64,000 bases of DNA from Jejuia rubra. Its GTDB lineage: Bacteria; Bacteroidota; Bacteroidia; Flavobacteriales; Flavobacteriaceae. Positions within the stretch are counted from its first letter, which is position 1; every line of letters starts with the position of its first letter. This document shows positions 60,874 through 64,000 of the stretch, piece by piece. Position numbers and translations under genes: made by a program. The notes under the pieces were generated by a model, which saw only the letters and a program-made list of their open reading frames with translations, ran no database searches and was not told where the DNA came from. The DNA lies in contig NZ_JBHULY010000014.1 in NCBI RefSeq assembly GCF_042684665.1, positions 62,001-126,000 of the forward strand, read 5' to 3'.

Positions 60874-62202
60874 TTATTTATCGCCGTAAACTTCTTTAAC
60901 AAACTTTTCGTAACTCAATTCCTTAGTCCTTAAATTGGCTTTTTCTTTATATAAAGCAATCAATTTTTGACTAATTAATTGTTCCGAAATACGACGCGCT
61001 TCTTCCTGGTTTCCAAGAACTCTAGCGGCAATACCTTCCAATTCTTCATCCGAAGGGTCTAACTGACCAAATTGCGCCATCTGTGCTTTTATCATCTCTT
61101 TGGCGTGCCCTTTGATGTCTTCGATTGTGACTTGGATGTCATTATCCTGAATCAATTTCCCTTCGATCAACTGGTATCTCAAGCTTTTTTCAGACTTTTC
61201 ATATTCTTCTTTTGCCTGAGCCTCATCCAATTCGGTTTCACCAGAAGCTTGCATCCATTTGGTTAAAAACTCGGCCGGCAAGTCAAATTTCGTGTTGTCC
61301 ACCAAATACTCGGTAACGTCGTTTAACAATTTCTGGTCAGATTGCTGTTTAAACTGTTTTTCGGCATCTTCCTTAATCTTATTCTTCATTTCCGTTACTG
61401 AGGTCACCGCTTTAGGCCCGAACAATTTATCAAACAATTCTTGGTCCAAATCCGCCAACTCCCGAGTGTTGATTTCATTAATAGTGAATTGTACTTCAAT
61501 ATCCAAACCATGTGCCCTATCGTGCTCTACCTTTAAAGCATGCATCAACTCATGATCATCCTCATACAACCCTTTTGTGTTTAGGGTAATTACATCCCCC
61601 ACTTTTGCACCAATAAATTGCTTTTCAGTAGATTTTCCTTTGAATTTATCCAAAGTCAAGGTCACTTTATTGTCAATTTCCTCGGCTTCATTGGTGTACG
61701 TTCCAGTAATTTCGCTGGTTTTTTCAACAGTATCCTGAGACACCAATTTGCCATATTGCTTTTGGATACGCTCCACCTGCTCGTCAATCATCTTGTCATC
61801 CGCCACAATGTTATAGTGCGTAATGGCTTTTTTGCTTTTTAGCTCAACATCAAATTCTGGCGCAAGCCCTAATTCAAATTCAAAAGAAAAAGCGTCACCA
61901 TCCCAATCGATATCGTCCTGTTGTTTTGGTAACGGCTGTCCTAAAACGTCCAACTTTTCTTCTGTTAAATATTTGTTCAATGCATCTTGAAGCAACTTGT
62001 TCACTTCATCTACCAATACTGCTTTTCCGTACTGTTTCTTCACCATTCCCATTGGTACGTGTCCTTTTCTGAACCCAGGAATATTGGCCGTTTTGCGATA
62101 ATCGGATAGGATTTTCTCAACCTTATCACTGTAGTCTTCCTTCGCGATATCTACTTTTACTACCGCATTTAATGCATCTAAATTTTCTCTTGTAATATTC
62201 AT
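60874..62202 (-). CDS. tig: Trigger factor
   Basis: A 442-residue ribosome-bound chaperone. The N-terminal ribosome-binding domain has IPGFRKGHVPMGMVKKQYG near residue 40. The middle peptidyl-prolyl isomerase region (about 155-240) looks degenerate by eye. The C-terminal arms (about 260-442) are helical and acidic. The long loop and Glu/Lys-rich arms are normal for Bacteroidota. It is the first gene of the tig-clpP-clpX series. Confidence 0.95.
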   Translation of the reverse strand: MNITRENLDALNAVVKVDIAKEDYSDKVEKILSDYRKTANIPGFRKGHVPMGMVKKQYGKAVLVDEVNKLLQDALNKYLTEEKLDVLGQPLPKQQDDIDWDGDAFSFEFELGLAPEFDVELKSKKAITHYNIVADDKMIDEQVERIQKQYGKLVSQDTVEKTSEITGTYTNEAEEIDNKVTLTLDKFKGKSTEKQFIGAKVGDVITLNTKGLYEDDHELMHALKVEHDRAHGLDIEVQFTINEINTRELADLDQELFDKLFGPKAVTSVTEMKNKIKEDAEKQFKQQSDQKLLNDVTEYLVDNTKFDLPAEFLTKWMQASGETELDEAQAKEEYEKSEKSLRYQLIEGKLIQDNDIQVTIEDIKGHAKEMIKAQMAQFGQLDPSDEELEGIAARVLGNQEEARRISEQLISQKLIALYKEKANLRTKELSYEKFVKEVYGDK

Positions 62203-62332
62203 ACTATTGATATGCGCCTAATCAGGCATTTAACAAATAGGCATTTCAGCCTAAAATCCTCTAATCAAAATTGGGATGCAAAATTAGTATATTTTTACAT
62301 CCCTGCAAAGTTTTTAATCTCTTGAATTTGAG

Positions 62333-62680
62333 CTACTTTTTATCTTCTTTTAAAAGCGAATGCAATATGGACTGAAGGATGGACAACAGAATACTGAAAA
62401 GGATGGCCCACCAGAAATTTTTCACTGAAAATCCCGAGATCAATTCATCCGCTAAAAGAATGATTACAGCATTAATGACCAACAAAAAGAGGCCGAAAGT
62501 AAGAATTGTTGCCGGCAGGGTAAAAATCACCAAAATGGGTTTTACCAAAAGATTTAAAATTGAAATAACAACGGCAACAATAAGGGCACCAACATATCCA
62601 TCAACATTTACCCCAGATAAGAAATGGGCCAAAATGAATACGGCCACGGCGTTAAGCAAAAGTTTTAGAATGAGTTTCAT
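62333..62680 (-). CDS. Holin-like family 4 membrane protein
   Basis: A 115-residue protein with four hydrophobic helices. LLKLLLNAVAVFILAHFLSGV and VVISILNLLVKPILVIFTLP match the phage_holin_4_2 family (YvlD-like), which is widespread in chromosomes and not a sign of prophage by itself. The task is unknown. The alpha/beta hydrolase gene lies 22 bases upstream on the same strand. Confidence 0.88.
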   Translation of the reverse strand: MKLILKLLLNAVAVFILAHFLSGVNVDGYVGALIVAVVISILNLLVKPILVIFTLPATILTFGLFLLVINAVIILLADELISGFSVKNFWWAILFSILLSILQSILHSLLKEDKK

Positions 62681-62702
62681 TATAAATGAATTTATGTTTT
62701 TT

Positions 62703-63467
62703 TTAATTCAAGAACGCGACTACCGCCTCAAAAAAGGCTTTGGGGTTTTCGGCGTGCAACCAATGACCTGCATTTGGAATGGTTACAATATCAGCTTTTG
62801 AAAAGTGGTTTTTGATGATGCGCTCATCCTCAGCACCGATATATTCCGAGCGGTCTCCACGTAAAAATAAGGTTTCGCCCTCAAATCTGGCATAACTTGG
62901 TAGAGGTTCACCAACTTCGCTGACTTCCTCGCGCAACACTTCCAAATTGATGCGTAAACCCAACTGTCCTTTTTCTACCCAGTATAAATTTTTAAGCAAA
63001 AACATGCGCGTTCCGGGATCTGACACATATGTACTCAGAACCTTATCCGCTTCACCCCTACTTCTTATGGTTTCAAAATCTAAAGCACTCAAGCCATTTA
63101 AAATATCTTGATGATGTACGGGGTAAAAACGTGGCGAAATATCGGCCACCAATAATTTATCAATCATTTCGGGATACTGGCTTGCAAACAACATTGCCGT
63201 TTTCCCTCCCATAGAATGCCCCAAAAGAATGATATCCTTCAAATTTTTGGCATCACAATAATGTTTTAAATCCTCCGCCAATACCTCATAACTAAATTCG
63301 TCATCATGGAAACTATGCCCATGATTGCGCTGGTCCACTAGATGTACTTCGTAACCCAATTCGGAAAAATTTTTGCCATGGGTTTTCCAATTGTCGCTCA
63401 TACCCAAGAAGCCGTGCAAAATGACCATTGGTTTTCCTTCGCCTAAAATGTTTGAATGTATTATCAT
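62703..63467 (-). CDS. Alpha/beta hydrolase (YbfF-like esterase)
   Basis: A 254-residue alpha/beta hydrolase. The oxyanion segment is VILHGFLGMSDNW. The nucleophile elbow is LGHSMGGKTA (Ser around 98). The catalytic histidine is in IPNAGHWLHAENP. VDQRNHGHS is typical of the YbfF/esterase group. The substrate is an ester or thioester, not known. Confidence 0.9.
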   Translation of the reverse strand: MIIHSNILGEGKPMVILHGFLGMSDNWKTHGKNFSELGYEVHLVDQRNHGHSFHDDEFSYEVLAEDLKHYCDAKNLKDIILLGHSMGGKTAMLFASQYPEMIDKLLVADISPRFYPVHHQDILNGLSALDFETIRSRGEADKVLSTYVSDPGTRMFLLKNLYWVEKGQLGLRINLEVLREEVSEVGEPLPSYARFEGETLFLRGDRSEYIGAEDERIIKNHFSKADIVTIPNAGHWLHAENPKAFFEAVVAFLN

Positions 63468-63478
63468 CTAAGCTTTAT

Positions 63479-63548
63479 CGGTGGCTGAGGCTCTCGAAGC
63501 CACTTTAATCTAAATTTCAAAAGGAGACTTCGAGAGCCTCAGTCTCCG
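63479..63548. repeat. Palindromic intergenic repeat of the GGTGGCTGAG...CTCAG type
   Basis: Left arm CGGTGGCTGAGGCTCTCGAA (63479-63498) and right arm GAGACTTCGAGAGCCTCAGT (63524-63543) contain a perfect 15-bp inverted core CTGAGGCTCTCGAAG, with outer bases pairing partly. The spacer is about 20 bases. From memory, hairpins of this kind are scattered between genes in flavobacteria. It sits between pdxJ and the alpha/beta hydrolase and could also end the pdxJ message. Confidence 0.7.
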
Positions 63549-63553
63549 AAAAC

Positions 63554-64000
63554 CTACCCCTTCAACTTCCTCAAATACATCTGTATCACATTTTCAACCC
63601 CTAAATACAGACTTTCAGCCACTAAGGCATGTCCAATCGATACTTCCAATAAATTTGGAATATTTTGTTTGAAAAACTCAATATTATCCAAAGACAAATC
63701 ATGTCCGGCATTGATACCCAAGCCCAATTCATTAGCCAAAACGGCACTTTCGGCATATGGTTTTACGCCATCTTTATTACCCAATCCATATTGATGTGCA
63801 AAACTTTCAGTGTACAATTCAATTCTATCTGTACCCGTTTCCTTGGCCCCTTCAATTTGTTTTAAAACCGGATCTACAAAAATGGAAGTGCGAATCCCGC
63901 TTTTTTGAAATTCTGAAATCACGTCCACCAAAAAATCCTTGTGCTTAATAGTGTCCCAACCTGCGTTGCTCGTAATAGCATCCTCAGCATCTGGCACCAA
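63554..64000 (-). CDS. pdxJ: Pyridoxine 5'-phosphate synthase, C-terminal part (truncated by window edge)
   Basis: The frame is open to the right edge; the visible 148 residues are the C-terminal two-thirds of PdxJ. IRTSIFVDPVLKQIEGAKET, DRIELYTESFAHQ, then ELGLGINAGHDLSLDNI and EVSIGHALVAESLYLGVE are family blocks of this TIM-barrel enzyme. It closes the pyridoxal phosphate pathway by joining deoxyxylulose 5-phosphate and aminoacetone phosphate. The N-terminus and start are outside the window. Confidence 0.94.
   Translation of the reverse strand: MVPDAEDAITSNAGWDTIKHKDFLVDVISEFQKSGIRTSIFVDPVLKQIEGAKETGTDRIELYTESFAHQYGLGNKDGVKPYAESAVLANELGLGINAGHDLSLDNIEFFKQNIPNLLEVSIGHALVAESLYLGVENVIQMYLRKLKG

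Noticed and set aside
62333..62680. Prophage remnant suggested by the holin-like gene
   Set aside because: The family is common in chromosomes and no other phage gene, integrase or attachment site is near.

Overview
This 64 kb window reads as chromosome from a member of the Bacteroidota, almost certainly family Flavobacteriaceae (probably marine or cold-environment). The evidence is indirect but consistent. It includes a secreted protease with a type IX secretion (T9SS) C-terminal domain, -7 promoter boxes of the TAnnTTTG type, few Shine-Dalgarno sequences, a Bacteroidota-style PEP carboxylase, an OlsF-like bifunctional acyltransferase, Big_5/Ig-like and DUF4199 proteins, and short palindromic intergenic repeats of kinds common in flavobacterial genomes. 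No rRNA, tRNA, insertion sequence, prophage or CRISPR array was seen. Genus cannot be fixed by eye.

Layout. 0-8 kb is a loosely organised accessory stretch. It holds the end of a D-2-hydroxyacid dehydrogenase, a membrane-anchored LuxR-type regulator, three VOC-fold proteins, DUF4199, DUF1801 and TauE/SafE proteins, an LEA-like/DUF4870 membrane protein, a small arsenic-type operon (arsR, Cys-rich DUF6428, arsC-like) without an efflux pump, TfoX-C and AraC proteins. 8-13.6 kb carries an OlsF-like ornithine-lipid acyltransferase, aspartate kinase, a GNAT and divergent fbp, then a small lipoprotein and a small beta-barrel. 14-24.7 kb is a nitrogen module: gltD and gltB on the minus strand, divergent from porin-amt-glnK-amt on the plus strand. 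Two matching TACCCC/GGGGTA dyads lie in the long control region between them. 24.7-36.5 kb has a frameshifted HAD hydrolase, ppc, an unfamiliar 602-residue cysteine-rich protein, nadA-nadB, a lipoprotein, a tail-less ssb, pckA and DUF423. 36.5-49 kb holds a saccharopine-dehydrogenase-like gene with an Lrp/AsnC regulator, glycyl-tRNA synthetase, comF, a Big_5 lipoprotein, a nitrilase-type amidase, L-2-hydroxyglutarate oxidase, a coiled-coil protein, a membrane-spanning MutS-like ATPase, a zinc metallopeptidase and alanine dehydrogenase. 49-64 kb has a TPR protein overlapping a SemiSWEET, an unlisted 40-residue ORF, serS, an HTTM protein overlapping ribF, the T9SS protease, pth, clpX, clpP, tig, a holin-like protein, an alpha/beta hydrolase and the C-terminal part of pdxJ.

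How the genes fit together. The clearest system is ammonium acquisition and assimilation. An outer-membrane porin, two Amt channels and a P-II regulator would bring ammonium in under nitrogen control, and GOGAT would move it into glutamate. Anaplerosis and gluconeogenesis are represented by ppc, pckA and fbp, NAD synthesis by nadAB, and amino-acid turnover by ald, lhgO, the omega-amidase candidate and the saccharopine dehydrogenase-like protein. Protein quality control is tig-clpP-clpX.

Most interesting leads: the spaced dyads in the nitrogen control region, a repeat nested inside another repeat near 2.4 kb, the pump-less arsenic-type operon with a Cys-rich DUF6428 protein and a duplicated operator, the 602-residue protein with a possible metal or Fe-S cysteine set, and a membrane-anchored MutS-like ATPase. 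No complete new system is proven by the sequence alone.
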